A stretch of 64,000 bases of DNA from the NCBI RefSeq assembly GCF_000934545.1, contig NZ_CP010554.1, forward strand, positions 1,488,001 through 1,552,000, read 5' to 3'. The position numbers and the translations under genes are program-made. Source of the stretch: Rugosibacter aromaticivorans. GTDB lineage: Bacteria > Pseudomonadota > Gammaproteobacteria > Burkholderiales > Rhodocyclaceae. Numbering within the stretch: the first letter of the stretch is position 1; every line of letters begins with the position of its first letter. Under the pieces are notes generated by a model, which saw nothing but the letters and a program-made list of their open reading frames with translations, was not told the DNA's origin and did no database searches. Positions 49,397 to 58,790 of this stretch are shown one piece after another.

Positions 49397-50794
49397 TTAG
49401 ACTGGTCCTGGCTCATTCACGAAACGCGCGATAAATGCGCCTTCACGCCCCGGTGGCAAGGCGATACGCACCCGGTGGCCACTGCCCGGCGCGACATTGA
49501 TTGCCGTGTCACCAGCGCCGACTATTTGCGCCAGAACGTGTTCGCTGTTGCCTGTGGGGTGAATGAGCTCGATGCGATCGCCGACGCTGAAGCGATTTTT
49601 TACCTCGACCTCGGCCAGGCCATCGGCAGCGTAACCCAACACGTCGCCGACATATAAACTGCGGCTGGATTCAGAATGGCCGGTGAGATAGTTTTGGTAC
49701 TCGCGGTCGGGATGGCGGTCATAAAAACCGGCAGTGTAGCCGCGATTGGCCAAGCCTTCCAAGTCACCCACCAGACGGGCATTGAAGGGGCGGCCGGCAA
49801 CGGCATCATCGATAGCGTGGCGATATGACTGACAGGTGCGGGCGACGTAGTAGGGCGATTTGGTGCGGCCTTCGATTTTCAGCGAATCAATGCCCAGCTC
49901 GGTTAATTGTGCGACATATTCAATGGCGCGCAGGTCTTTTGAGTTGAGAATGTAGGTGCCATGTTCGTCTTCTTCAATCGGCATCAACTGGCCGGGGCGG
50001 GTGGCTTCTTCGATCAGCCAGGCATCGTCATCCGGCCGGTTGACGCGCCGCGTGAGGTTTTCTGTCGGCTGCGCACTTTTACAACAGCCGCTGCTACTTT
50101 CCGTGGCGTTGATGACGGGAATCGTGGTTGGTTGTGAATGCAACAGACTGATATCACCCGCGCCATCAGTTTTGGCGGGCAACACCTTGTAGTCCCAGCG
50201 GCAGGAATTGGTGCAACTGCCCTGATTCGGGTCGCGGTGGTTGAAATAGCCCGAGAGCAGGCAACGCCCGGAATAGGCGATGCACAGCGCGCCATGGACG
50301 AAGACTTCGAGCTCCATCTCGGGACATTCCTGGCGAATTTGAGCAATCTCATCGATGGATAATTCGCGTGACAAAATCACCCGTGAGACACCGATGCTTT
50401 GCCAGAAACGCACTGCGGCATAATTCACCGTATTGGCTTGCACCGACAGATGAATCGGCATCTCCGGCCAGGTTTCACGGATCATCAGCATCAGGCCGGG
50501 GTCGGCCATGATCAGCGCATCGGGCTTCAAGGCAATCACCGGCGCCATGTCAGCCAGATAGGTTTTGAGCTTGGCGTTATGCGGCACGATGTTGCTCACC
50601 ACATAAAACTTGCCGCCACGCTGGTGGGTCAGTTCAATCCCTGCGGCCATGTTTTCAATCTTGCCGAAATCATTGTTGCGCACGCGCATGGAATAGCGTG
50701 GCTGGCCCGCATAAATGGCGGTGGCGCCATAATCCAGCGCGGTGCGCGTCATTTTCAGCGAGCCTGCGGGGGCAAGGAGTTCAGGAGTCTTCAT
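49397..50794 (-). CDS. trhP: Peptidase U32 family tRNA hydroxylation protein
   Basis: A 465-residue member of the group that makes 5-hydroxyuridine at tRNA position 34 from prephenate (TrhP, formerly YegQ). The N-terminal barrel starts PELLAPAGSLKMTRTALDYG. The U32 signature is LEVFVHGALCIAYSGRCLLS, followed by a cysteine set in DPNQGSCTNSCRWDY. ATG 50794 (MKTPELLAPAG) is the family start. Residues 423-432 (IVGAGDTAIN) are encoded by a repeat copy, in a loop of the C-terminal domain. Divergent from tadA, another tRNA-34 modification gene. Confidence 0.9.
   Translation of the reverse strand: MKTPELLAPAGSLKMTRTALDYGATAIYAGQPRYSMRVRNNDFGKIENMAAGIELTHQRGGKFYVVSNIVPHNAKLKTYLADMAPVIALKPDALIMADPGLMLMIRETWPEMPIHLSVQANTVNYAAVRFWQSIGVSRVILSRELSIDEIAQIRQECPEMELEVFVHGALCIAYSGRCLLSGYFNHRDPNQGSCTNSCRWDYKVLPAKTDGAGDISLLHSQPTTIPVINATESSSGCCKSAQPTENLTRRVNRPDDDAWLIEEATRPGQLMPIEEDEHGTYILNSKDLRAIEYVAQLTELGIDSLKIEGRTKSPYYVARTCQSYRHAIDDAVAGRPFNARLVGDLEGLANRGYTAGFYDRHPDREYQNYLTGHSESSRSLYVGDVLGYAADGLAEVEVKNRFSVGDRIELIHPTGNSEHVLAQIVGAGDTAINVAPGSGHRVRIALPPGREGAFIARFVNEPGPV
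49503..49525 (-). repeat. Short repeat copy 13, inside trhP
   Basis: GCCGTGTCACCAGCGCCGAC on the + strand; trhP reads it in sense orientation as VGAGDTA. Confidence 0.75.
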
Positions 50795-50831
50795 GCAATA
50801 CCTCAAAAGCGATTCAGCAGCGATTCAATAG

Positions 50832-51374
<543 letters not shown>

Positions 51375-51375
51375 G

Positions 51376-52326
51376 ATGCAGATTCGCATCAGCCTGCCGC
51401 AACAGACGCTGGAACTGCATGATGCAACGGGAATACTGCTGACTCGTTACGCCATATCGACGGCAAAAAATGGCGCAGGCGAGCAACGCGGCAGCTATTG
51501 CACGCCACGCGGGCGACACATCATCCGCGCAAAAGTCGGCGCTGGTGAAACGGTGAATACGGTCTTCGTGCGCCGCCGGCCAACGGGCGAAATCTGGTCG
51601 CCCGATCTGGCCGCGAAATTTCCCAACCGCGACTGGATTTTGACGCGCATCCTCTGGCTATCCGGCACCGAGCCGGGCAAAAACCGGCTGGGTAATGTTG
51701 ACACTATGCGCCGCTACATTTACATCCACGGCTCGCCCGATGCTGTGGCCATGGGCGAGCCAGGCTCGATAGGCTGCGTGCGCATGCGCAATGCCGATCT
51801 CCTCGCGCTGTTCGACCAAGTGCCGGTTTATACGCCGGTGAATATTGTCGAATTTGGCCTCACGACCGGTACCTGGGATGAACTCGGTGCACTGGCCAAG
51901 CCGCTGCGCGAAGCCGTATTCGTGGTCGAACAGGGCGTGCCGCTGGCACTGGAATGGGATGAATTTGATGCCGCAAGCCGCCATGTCGTCGCTTGTGACA
52001 GCGCTGGCGCAGTGATTGGCACCGGCCGGCTATTGCCCGATGGCCATATCGGCCGCTTGGCCGTGCGCGCCGACTGGCGTGGCAAGGATGTAGGTCGTGC
52101 GATGATGGAACGGTTGCTCGAAGAAGCAGTACAGCAAGAGCAGCAGCAAATGCTGCTGCTCCATGCCCAAACACAGGCTGTGGGTTTTTACGAAAAACTC
52201 GGCTTCGCCGCCGAAGGCGCAGAGTTCATGGAAGCCGGCATTCCACATCGCCGGATGCGGCGTTGTTTCACCCCCCGTCAACCTGCACAAGGGGCGCCTC
52301 AGAATTTGGAAAATAAAGCACGCTAG
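51376..52326 (+). CDS. L,D-transpeptidase (YkuD) fused to a GNAT acetyltransferase
   Basis: A 316-residue two-domain protein. Residues 1 to about 160 are a YkuD domain: IHGSPDAVAMGEPGSIGCVR contains the catalytic His, Ser and Cys. Residues from about 165 form a GNAT domain (LREAVFVVEQGVPLALEWDE, then GHIGRLAVRADWRGKDVGRA). There is no signal peptide, which is odd for a cell-wall crosslinking domain and suggests a cytoplasmic role or activity on precursor peptides. Residues 53-60 (KVGAGETV) come from a repeat copy in the YkuD domain. The start one base after the tadA stop and the terminator at 52331 place it as the second gene of the pair. Confidence 0.85.
   Translation: MQIRISLPQQTLELHDATGILLTRYAISTAKNGAGEQRGSYCTPRGRHIIRAKVGAGETVNTVFVRRRPTGEIWSPDLAAKFPNRDWILTRILWLSGTEPGKNRLGNVDTMRRYIYIHGSPDAVAMGEPGSIGCVRMRNADLLALFDQVPVYTPVNIVEFGLTTGTWDELGALAKPLREAVFVVEQGVPLALEWDEFDAASRHVVACDSAGAVIGTGRLLPDGHIGRLAVRADWRGKDVGRAMMERLLEEAVQQEQQQMLLLHAQTQAVGFYEKLGFAAEGAEFMEAGIPHRRMRRCFTPRQPAQGAPQNLENKAR
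51531..51554 (+). repeat. Short repeat copy 14, inside the YkuD-GNAT gene
   Basis: AAAAGTCGGCGCTGGTGAAA then CGG: one base from the core, read in sense frame as KVGAGETV. Confidence 0.85.
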
Positions 52327-52330
52327 CGAC

Positions 52331-52360
52331 AAACCTGTCAGGTTGAAACCTGACAGGTTT
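52331..52360 (+). terminator. Terminator after the YkuD-GNAT gene
   Basis: AAACCTGTCAGG pairs perfectly with CCTGACAGGTTT (12 bp) around TTGAAA. It lies five bases after the stop. Confidence 0.78.
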
Positions 52361-52532
52361 GACTAGGCGCGTCAGACAAAGCCGGAAATAACCCAAATTC
52401 GATGTGATTCGCGGCCTTTGCCCGGACACCCGGTTGAGATATGCCTTAATCTGACACAGCCAGGGGAAGCCGATGAGCCCGCCCAGTACAAAGGCCGTGA
52501 CCAGGCTCACCCATGCGTCGAACTTCGCCTTC

Positions 52533-55298
52533 TTATTGCCAACCCCAACGACGGCTGTAGATGCCCTTCATCGCCTGCGTCAACCCCATGTAGGCCAACA
52601 GAATCGGCGGCAGGAAGGCGAAGTACAACGGCGGCAAGGCTTGCAGCTTGAAATAGTGCGCCAGCGGCCCCATTGGCAGGAAGATGCCCACCGCCATGAT
52701 GACGGCGGTCATGACCATCAGCGGCGTCGCCGCACGGCTCTGGATGAAGGGCAGCTTGGACGTGCGGATCATGTGCACGATCAGGGTCTGCGTCAGCAGG
52801 CCGACGATGAACCAGCCCGACTGGAACAAGGTCTGCTGCTCCGGCGATTGTGCTCCGAAGACAAACCACATCATGGCGAAGGTCGTGATGTCAAAGACCG
52901 AGCTGATCGGCCCGAAAAACACCATGAACCGGCCAATGTCGCCCGGCTGCCAGTGCTGCGGCTGACGCAGCAGTTCATCATCCACGTTGTCGAAGGGGAT
53001 GGCGATCTGCGAGATGTCGTACAGCAGGTTTTGCACCAGGAGGTGCATCGGCAGCATCGGCAGGAACGGAATGAACGCCGAGGCCACCAGCACCGAGAAC
53101 ACGTTGCCGAAGTTCGAGCTGGCCGTCATCTTGATGTACTTGAGCATGTTGGCGAAGGTGCGGCGGCCTTCGAGCACGCCTTCCTCCAGGACCATCAGGC
53201 TTTTTTCCAGCAGGATGACATCGGCCGCTTCCTTGGCGATGTCCACCGCCGTGTCCACCGAGATGCCGATATCGGCCGTGCGCAGCGCCGGGGCATCGTT
53301 GATGCCGTCGCCCATGAAACCGACCACATGGCCGTTGGCTTTCAGGAAGCGCACGATTCGCTCCTTGTGCGAAGGCGTGAGCTTGGCAAAGACGTTGTTC
53401 TCTTCGACCGCGCGGGCCAGTTCGGCATCGCCCATGCGCTCGATGTCACTGCCCAATACCACGCCTCGCTGTTCCAGGCCCACCTCGCGGCAAATCTTGG
53501 CCGTGACCAACTCGTTGTCGCCCGTCAGCACCTTGACCGCCACGCCATGCTCGGCCAACGCTTTCAGCGCCGGGGCGGTGGACTCCTTCGGAGGGTCGAG
53601 GAAGGCGACATAGCCGATCAGGACCAGCTCGCGTTCATCGGCCACGCCATAGGCCTCTTGCGTCGGCGGCAGCTCCTTGGCGGCCACTGCCACCACGCGC
53701 AAGCCCTCTTCGTTCAGATCAGCAGTCACGTTGCGGATGCGGGCCAGCAGTTCTGGTGTCAGCGCTTCGACGGCCTCGCCGTGGCGCACCTGCGTGCAGA
53801 CCGACAGAATTTCCTCGACCGCGCCTTTGGTGATGACCAAATGATGCGCATCGTGCTCGGCCACCACCACCGACATGCGGCGGCGAGTGAAATCGAACGG
53901 GATCTCATCGACCTTGCGAAAGGCAGTCGCCACTTCCAGCTCGCGATGCACCTCGGCGTGCTCCAGCACAGCCACGTCCAGCAGGTTCTTCAAGCCGGTC
54001 TGGTAGTAGCTGTTGAGATAGGCCATTTCCAGCACATCGTCGGAGTCCTCGCCCCAGACATCGACATGGCGGGCCAGGAAAATTTTGTCCTGCGTCAGCG
54101 TGCCAGTCTTGTCGGTGCAGAGCATATCCATCGCGCCAAAGTTCTGGATCGCGTCGAGCCGCTTGACGATGACCTTCTTGCGCGACAGGAACACTGCGCC
54201 CTTGGCCAGCGTCGAGGTGACGATCATCGGCAGCATCTCCGGCGTCAAGCCAACAGCAATGGATAGCGCGAACAGCAACGCCTCCATCCAGTCGCCTTTG
54301 GTGAAGCCGTTGATGAAGAGCACCAGCGGCGACATCACGAACATGAAGCGGATCAGTAGCCAGCTCACCTTGTTCACGCCTGACTGGAAAGAAGTCGGCG
54401 CGCGGTCGGTGGCGGTGACACGGCTGGCCAGCGCCCCGAAATAAGTGGCATTGCCCGTCCCAACGATGACGGCCGTGGCTGAGCCGGACACCACGTTGGT
54501 GCCCATGAACAGGATATTGTCCAGTTCCAGCGGATTGATCGCACTTGCATCGCGTTGCTCGGCGAACTTCTCGACCGGCATGGACTCTCCAGTCATGGCG
54601 GCTTGCGACACGAAAAGTTCTTTGGCGGTGAGCAGACGGCAATCGGCCGGGATCATGTCGCCTGCCGACAGCACGATTACATCACCCGGCACCAAGAGCT
54701 TGATCGGTAGCTCGACACGCTGCGCCAATTTGACGTGCAGATGGACGCCAAAGAAGTTCTCGGCTTCCGGTGCGGCGTCTTCGGACAAGTCGCGACGGAT
54801 CACCGTGGCAGTGTTGCTGACCATCGCCTTGAGCGCATCGGCCGCCTTGTTTGATTTGGCTTCCTGCCAGAAGCGCAGCAGCGTAGAGAGCACCACCATC
54901 GTGCCGATCACGAGGGCTGCCTTCATGTCCTCGGTGAGATAGGAAATCGCGGCCAGCAGCGTCAGCAGCAGGTTGAAGGGATTGCGGTAGCAGTGCCACA
55001 AATGCATCCACCACGGCAGCGGCTTTTCGTGCTCGACCTCGTTGAGGCCGACGCGCTCGCGGATGGTCTGCACCTGCGTCTCGGAAAGGCCATCGCTATG
55101 GCTGTCAAGCTGCTTGAGCAATGCCTCGGTGTTGCGGGTGGCGGCAGCAACCAAGGTCTTGGTGAGCGTGGCGGGCACCTCGCGGCTGACGCCGGTTTGG
55201 GCCAAGGTGTCCAGCAAGGCCAAGCGGCGAAAGTGCCGGGCGATGTGGCGGGTACGAAGGAATCCAGCGAAGAATTCTTTCAGGATGGTGAGGTTCAT
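52533..55298 (-). CDS. mgtA: Magnesium-translocating P-type ATPase
   Basis: Inner-membrane P3B ATPase importing Mg2+. 921 residues with TGES actuator motif (AMTGESMPVEKF), phosphorylation site CTDKTGTLTQDK, P-domain LTGDNELVTAK and hinge MGDGINDAPALRTADIGI. Ten membrane helices are predicted. The N-terminal cytoplasmic stretch (about 70 residues) is typical of MgtA/MgtB. It is 3' of the porin gene (stop of porin 55373, ATG of mgtA 55298), so one transcript from 56961 is likely. GC content and codon use look higher than the catabolic block, closer to pseudomonad-like DNA; acquisition by transfer is possible. Confidence 0.95.
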   Translation of the reverse strand: MNLTILKEFFAGFLRTRHIARHFRRLALLDTLAQTGVSREVPATLTKTLVAAATRNTEALLKQLDSHSDGLSETQVQTIRERVGLNEVEHEKPLPWWMHLWHCYRNPFNLLLTLLAAISYLTEDMKAALVIGTMVVLSTLLRFWQEAKSNKAADALKAMVSNTATVIRRDLSEDAAPEAENFFGVHLHVKLAQRVELPIKLLVPGDVIVLSAGDMIPADCRLLTAKELFVSQAAMTGESMPVEKFAEQRDASAINPLELDNILFMGTNVVSGSATAVIVGTGNATYFGALASRVTATDRAPTSFQSGVNKVSWLLIRFMFVMSPLVLFINGFTKGDWMEALLFALSIAVGLTPEMLPMIVTSTLAKGAVFLSRKKVIVKRLDAIQNFGAMDMLCTDKTGTLTQDKIFLARHVDVWGEDSDDVLEMAYLNSYYQTGLKNLLDVAVLEHAEVHRELEVATAFRKVDEIPFDFTRRRMSVVVAEHDAHHLVITKGAVEEILSVCTQVRHGEAVEALTPELLARIRNVTADLNEEGLRVVAVAAKELPPTQEAYGVADERELVLIGYVAFLDPPKESTAPALKALAEHGVAVKVLTGDNELVTAKICREVGLEQRGVVLGSDIERMGDAELARAVEENNVFAKLTPSHKERIVRFLKANGHVVGFMGDGINDAPALRTADIGISVDTAVDIAKEAADVILLEKSLMVLEEGVLEGRRTFANMLKYIKMTASSNFGNVFSVLVASAFIPFLPMLPMHLLVQNLLYDISQIAIPFDNVDDELLRQPQHWQPGDIGRFMVFFGPISSVFDITTFAMMWFVFGAQSPEQQTLFQSGWFIVGLLTQTLIVHMIRTSKLPFIQSRAATPLMVMTAVIMAVGIFLPMGPLAHYFKLQALPPLYFAFLPPILLAYMGLTQAMKGIYSRRWGWQ

Positions 55299-55372
55299 GA
55301 TTTTCTCCTTATCGCCACCATCCCGACCGCATCAGGAGGGTGGCCGTTGAGATGGACAGTCCATGTGATTTC

Positions 55373-56719
55373 TCAAAACTCCGTATGGAGCCGAACTGAG
55401 GCCACGTTGACCGGGCCTCGGTCGGCGTTGTAGGCGGGGTTTCGGATGCGCTGCCAATCGAGCGAAACCCACGCCGCTTTCGTCAGATTCAAGTTGTAAA
55501 ACGCCTCGAACACGGTCTCGGGGCGATAGTTCAAGCGGCCATCGCCGATGAAGAAGCCCATGCCGCCAGCCGCGAGGTAATTGCGATGCACCTTGGACAA
55601 GCCATTTCGCGCCAGGGCCACGCCCATGCTGTCTTGCTCCCGGCCCCACGACGTGCCCCTGACCACGGCACCGCCCGACATGGAGCGGTCAATCTCGGTA
55701 AAGGCATAGGTCTCGGTGCGGCCGTCGGCCCAGCTCGCGCGGGCAAACAGACCCACGTTATTCGACATGGCCTGTTCGAGGTTGAGTCCAAAGCCGTGCT
55801 TGACCTGTTCACCCGTGCGTACATCGTTGATGTCGGGCGTGCCACCCGTGCGAGCAGCTAGGTTGAGGGCATCTTGGAAGCTCGACATCTTGGCGCGGTT
55901 GCGGAAGGCGAGTACGCGTAGCTTGCCCGGCTGGCCGCCGATGGTGTGGGCGTGCTCCACTTCGAGCTGATCGCCGTAGTGTTGGAAGATGTGCGGGTCA
56001 AGGGCCTGCTGGTTTGGTTCCTTGGGCTGGATGAATCGGCCTGCGCGTACTGTCCAATCGTCGTGATACCACTCCAGTGCAATGCCCCATGAGTAGCCGC
56101 GCGCGTCGGCCGCGTAGTCGTAGGCCCCATGCGTCATCAGCGACCAGTTGAGGAACTGGGTGCGTGGGTCATGGCTGTAGGCATTGCCGTCAAAGACATC
56201 AAGCACCGACAGATTGCCTGCGGTCAGCACCCAGCGGCGCTTGTCCACCGTCCCCACTAATTGATTGGCGGCAGACTCGACGATCTCTTGTTCACCGCTC
56301 ATGCCCCATGTCTGGCGCAAAAACAGTCGTGCCCGATACACCGTGAGCGTCGGGCCAGAAGAGCGGGCGATTTCGCCATTGGTGAAGCCACCCAAGCCGG
56401 TCAGGTTGGACAGGGGTACGCCCTGCGCAGCTTCGGGGTTGAAGTACAGTTCTCCCCCTGCCCACGGCCGGAAGCCGAGCGCGGCGGTCGCCGTGAAGGA
56501 ATAGCTGTGCTCCTTGCCGGCCGACAGGCTGTTGGTGCCGGAATAGGCGGCCGGGAATGGCCGCTTATCCTGCCACACATAGGTGGCTTGGAACTTGGCG
56601 TTCCAGTCTTCGGTTTCCGCCACTTCGGCAAAGCAGAAGGCAGGCAGCAAAGACCCGACGAGGGCGGGGAGGCACTGGATGAGCGCCAAGCGGCGCGAAA
56701 GGATGAAATCAAAACGCAT
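55373..56719 (-). CDS. OprB-like carbohydrate porin
   Basis: A 448-residue outer-membrane barrel. It has a signal peptide (cleavage after PAFCFAEVA) and then family segments KFQATYVWQDKRPFPAAYSG, GGFTNGEIARSSG and YRARLFLRQTWGM, with the late RPETVFEAFYNLNLTKAAWV. It ends in a phenylalanine (SVRLHTEF) as outer-membrane barrels do. ATG 56719 (MRFDFILSRRLAL) follows GGGGAG. It precedes mgtA by 74 bases on the same strand, and the pair shares a roughly 240-nt structured leader. A role in letting Mg2+ or another solute reach MgtA is inference; the family is known for sugar uptake. Confidence 0.82.
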   Translation of the reverse strand: MRFDFILSRRLALIQCLPALVGSLLPAFCFAEVAETEDWNAKFQATYVWQDKRPFPAAYSGTNSLSAGKEHSYSFTATAALGFRPWAGGELYFNPEAAQGVPLSNLTGLGGFTNGEIARSSGPTLTVYRARLFLRQTWGMSGEQEIVESAANQLVGTVDKRRWVLTAGNLSVLDVFDGNAYSHDPRTQFLNWSLMTHGAYDYAADARGYSWGIALEWYHDDWTVRAGRFIQPKEPNQQALDPHIFQHYGDQLEVEHAHTIGGQPGKLRVLAFRNRAKMSSFQDALNLAARTGGTPDINDVRTGEQVKHGFGLNLEQAMSNNVGLFARASWADGRTETYAFTEIDRSMSGGAVVRGTSWGREQDSMGVALARNGLSKVHRNYLAAGGMGFFIGDGRLNYRPETVFEAFYNLNLTKAAWVSLDWQRIRNPAYNADRGPVNVASVRLHTEF

Positions 56720-56961
56720 CTGTACTCCCCAGCTTGCGCGTAACCGCGCACAAGCCGAACCTGTGCCACCGCTACGCGGTAGCACTCAAACGATCAGAAG
56801 GAAGTAGCTGAAAGCAGCCGAGAACCGGCTACTTGATGCCACTACCCGCCATGTAGGCAAGGTAGCGGCGAAATGTGACGCTCGCGGTTACCTTGCCTGT
56901 GTGTTGTCGATGCAAGATCGACTACTAGGACTGTCCACAGGTGGAACTCCGAAATTGAGAC
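56720..56961 (-). promoter_or_regulatory. Long structured 5' leader of the porin-mgtA transcript
   Basis: From the predicted start near 56961 to the porin ATG are about 240 nt with consecutive hairpins on the minus strand. GTCGAT/ATCGAC is followed by an extended stem AGGCAAGGTA/TACCTTGCCT (continued by GCG/CGC), then AAGTAGC/GCTACTT with inner GCCG/CGGC, TGCTACCGC/GCGGTGGCA and finally a GCGCG/CGCGC stem next to the ribosome-binding site. No M-box, yybP-ykoY or other consensus was recognised. A cis-regulatory RNA sensing ions is possible. Confidence 0.5.
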
Positions 56962-56967
56962 CGGCGC

Positions 56968-56996
56968 ATTGTATCCCGGCAAAAAGTTGCTGGCAA
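56968..56996 (-). promoter_or_regulatory. Sigma70-type promoter for the porin-mgtA genes
   Basis: On the minus strand -35 TTGCCA (56996-56991) and -10 TACAAT (56973-56968) are separated by 17 bases, close to consensus. Confidence 0.72.
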
Positions 56997-57027
56997 TACC
57001 CTATCCAGGGGGCAGGATAAAAAAATC

Positions 57028-57135
57028 ATGGCGACACATACAGCACACCCAGACGTAATCAAGCGGCTCAAGCCGTCGAGAAGGCAATCAGCAGCGTGCT
57101 TTATTTTCCGTTTTTTTGAGATGCCCCCTTTCTGA
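57028..57135 (+). pseudogene. Remnant of a CsoR/FrmR/RcnR-family metal- or formaldehyde-sensing repressor
   Basis: ATG 57028 begins MATHTAHPDVIKRLK, the usual N-terminus of this family of small helical repressors. After codon 15 the middle is missing. The C-terminal-half segment QAVEKAISSV then lies in another frame at about 57069-57100. The metal-binding Cys/His positions are not preserved. The intact gene may once have controlled a neighbouring transporter. Confidence 0.65.
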
Positions 57136-57385
57136 ATCCCTTGCGCATTTCCATCAACAGGTTTTCAGCATTTTCGATCATGGTGTCATGGTGTTATCTC
57201 CTTTCTTGGATGCGGAGATCGCCAGGGGAGGGCAAGGCTTACCGGCGGAACCTGAAAACCTTTAGGGCTAAGCCCTCAATGCCAGCGTTTTATATTTTAC
57301 ATAATGCAAATTATGCGAATAAATTTAACTCGCAGCCAGATGTGTTGTGATTCAAAAAATTCAATGTAGCAAGACTGGTATTTAC
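57136..57385. other. Gene-poor stretch with a possible short minus-strand reading frame
   Basis: No family-level gene seen. On the minus strand AAGGAGA (57203-57197) precedes a three-codon frame ATG-ACA-CCA-TGA, and its TGA overlaps an ATG at 57181 that opens a 26-codon frame (MIENAENLLMEMRKGFRKG...) ending at 57101. This could be a small peptide gene or the start of a lost gene. The region 57290-57360 is very AT-rich. Confidence 0.25.
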
Positions 57386-58018
57386 TTATTTGTTGGATAG
57401 TTCAGGCACTACAAGCCAACGGGCACTATTTGTGTGCCCCTGCTGCAAAGCTAGCTGCCATGCGGTTTTTCCATTGGCATCCTGCAAACTGATGTCGGCT
57501 CCCGCAGTGATCAGAAGGCGAACAGTCTCTTCATGCCCGTTTTTTGCTGCAAGCATTAAGGCTGTTTGGCGATTGGGAGCGCGTAGATCAAGCTTGGCTC
57601 CTGACTTGATTAGTAATTCTATGAGCTCGCGATGGCCCGCATAGGCGGCGTAATGAAGCGGTGCCCAGCCGGAAGGATTAACCTCTGCGCCTGCATCAAG
57701 CAACATCTTGGCTATAGACAGATGGCCTTTGAAAGACGCGAGGGTTAAAGCTGAATCGCCATAGCGGTTCAGGTGGTTAATCGTGGCTTTGCTTTTTATT
57801 AAACTCTTCACCAAGTCCTGGTTTCCATCACGCGCTGCGATCATGAGCAGCGTTGAGCCAACTGAATCGGACGTATTCACGTCCATGCCGCGATTAATCA
57901 AACCGATGACGGTAGCGCTGTCATCGTTCTGTACGGCAACTAAAATATCGTCATAAGTCCCCGCGGGAGACCCTAGGCTTAAAAAACAAAATCCTATAAA
58001 TATAAATAACTTACTCAT
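57386..58018 (-). CDS. Periplasmic ankyrin-repeat protein
   Basis: A 210-residue protein with a signal peptide (LFIFIGFCFLSLGSPAG) and five to six ankyrin repeats; clear ones are GSTLLMIAARDGNQDLVKSL, GDSALTLASFKGHLSIAKML, APLHYAAYAGHRELIELLI and TALMLAAKNGHEETVRLLI. Such proteins bind partners rather than catalyse. ATG 58018 overlaps the tatD stop by 8 bases; upstream frame residues are not conserved. Ankyrin genes at this place are common in betaproteobacteria; role unknown. Confidence 0.85.
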   Translation of the reverse strand: MSKLFIFIGFCFLSLGSPAGTYDDILVAVQNDDSATVIGLINRGMDVNTSDSVGSTLLMIAARDGNQDLVKSLIKSKATINHLNRYGDSALTLASFKGHLSIAKMLLDAGAEVNPSGWAPLHYAAYAGHRELIELLIKSGAKLDLRAPNRQTALMLAAKNGHEETVRLLITAGADISLQDANGKTAWQLALQQGHTNSARWLVVPELSNK

Positions 58019-58790
58019 TATTCTTAATAAAAAGCCTGAAGAAATTGGCAGTTGTCTCTTTAGCCAGCTTATCCACAGCCATCCCACGTAGCTGGGCAAC
58101 TTCTTCTGCTACATGGCGTACCCAAGCCGATTGGTTTAGTTTGCCGCGATAAGGGGCGGGTGCAAGATAAGGCGAGTCTGTTTCTACGAGCAGACGGTCC
58201 AGAGGCACAAAAGTCGCGACGTCTTTAACTTGCAGCGCCTTTTTGAACGTGACAATGCCGGAAATAGAAATGTAAAAACCCAGATCGAGTGCCGCTTTGG
58301 CAACGTCCAGTGTTTCCGTAAAGCAGTGGAATACACCCCCCACCTCATCGGCATTTTCTTCGTGAAGAATGCGTAAAGTGTCTTCTGCCGACTCTCGTGT
58401 ATGAATAATCAACGGCTTGCGTGATAGTTTGGCAGCACGAATGTGGGTGCGAAAGCGTTCTCTTTGCCACTCCAAATCGCCGTCCAGTCGGTAATAATCC
58501 AGACCAGTCTCACCAATGGCGACCACTTTAGGGTGCTCAGCGAGGCGCAAAAGGGTTGCTGGGGTGGGTTCTTCACCCTGCTCTGTATCGGGGTGCACTC
58601 CAACACCAGCATATAGATTGGGGAAACGCTCAACAAGCGCAAGCACCTCAGGGAAGCGTTCCAAGGTGACGCCGGCGATCAGCGCCCAGCCGACATGATG
58701 TTCTTGCATTGCAGCCAGATAAGCAGCTTCCTTGCCCTGAAAATCAGGGAAATCAAGGTGGCAGTGGGAGTCAACGAGTAGTTCTGTCAT
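58011..58790 (-). CDS. tatD: TatD-family metal-dependent hydrolase
   Basis: A 259-residue TIM-barrel DNase/hydrolase. Metal ligands are in LVDSHCHLDFPDF (HxH), AIGETGLDYYR (Glu), LIIHTRESAEDT (His), VFHCFTETLD (His) and LLVETDSPYLAP (Asp). It overlaps holB by four bases. Family members act in DNA repair or degradation. The usual pilZ gene between holB and tatD of many betaproteobacteria is absent. Confidence 0.93.
   Translation of the reverse strand: MTELLVDSHCHLDFPDFQGKEAAYLAAMQEHHVGWALIAGVTLERFPEVLALVERFPNLYAGVGVHPDTEQGEEPTPATLLRLAEHPKVVAIGETGLDYYRLDGDLEWQRERFRTHIRAAKLSRKPLIIHTRESAEDTLRILHEENADEVGGVFHCFTETLDVAKAALDLGFYISISGIVTFKKALQVKDVATFVPLDRLLVETDSPYLAPAPYRGKLNQSAWVRHVAEEVAQLRGMAVDKLAKETTANFFRLFIKNNE

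Noticed and set aside
52473..54266. A 597-codon open frame on the + strand opposite mgtA
   Set aside because: Histidine/arginine-rich translation with no family features; it is the antisense shadow of a GC-rich, well-supported mgtA.
54391..54424. AAGTCGGCGCGCGGTCGGTGG in mgtA as another repeat copy
   Set aside because: Similarity stops after about 12 bases, and the stretch encodes residues in a normal part of the ATPase without an insertion.
56720..56961. Known Mg2+ or Mn2+ riboswitch (M-box, yybP-ykoY) upstream of porin-mgtA
   Set aside because: I could not find the conserved core bases of either class by eye; the leader is reported only as structured.
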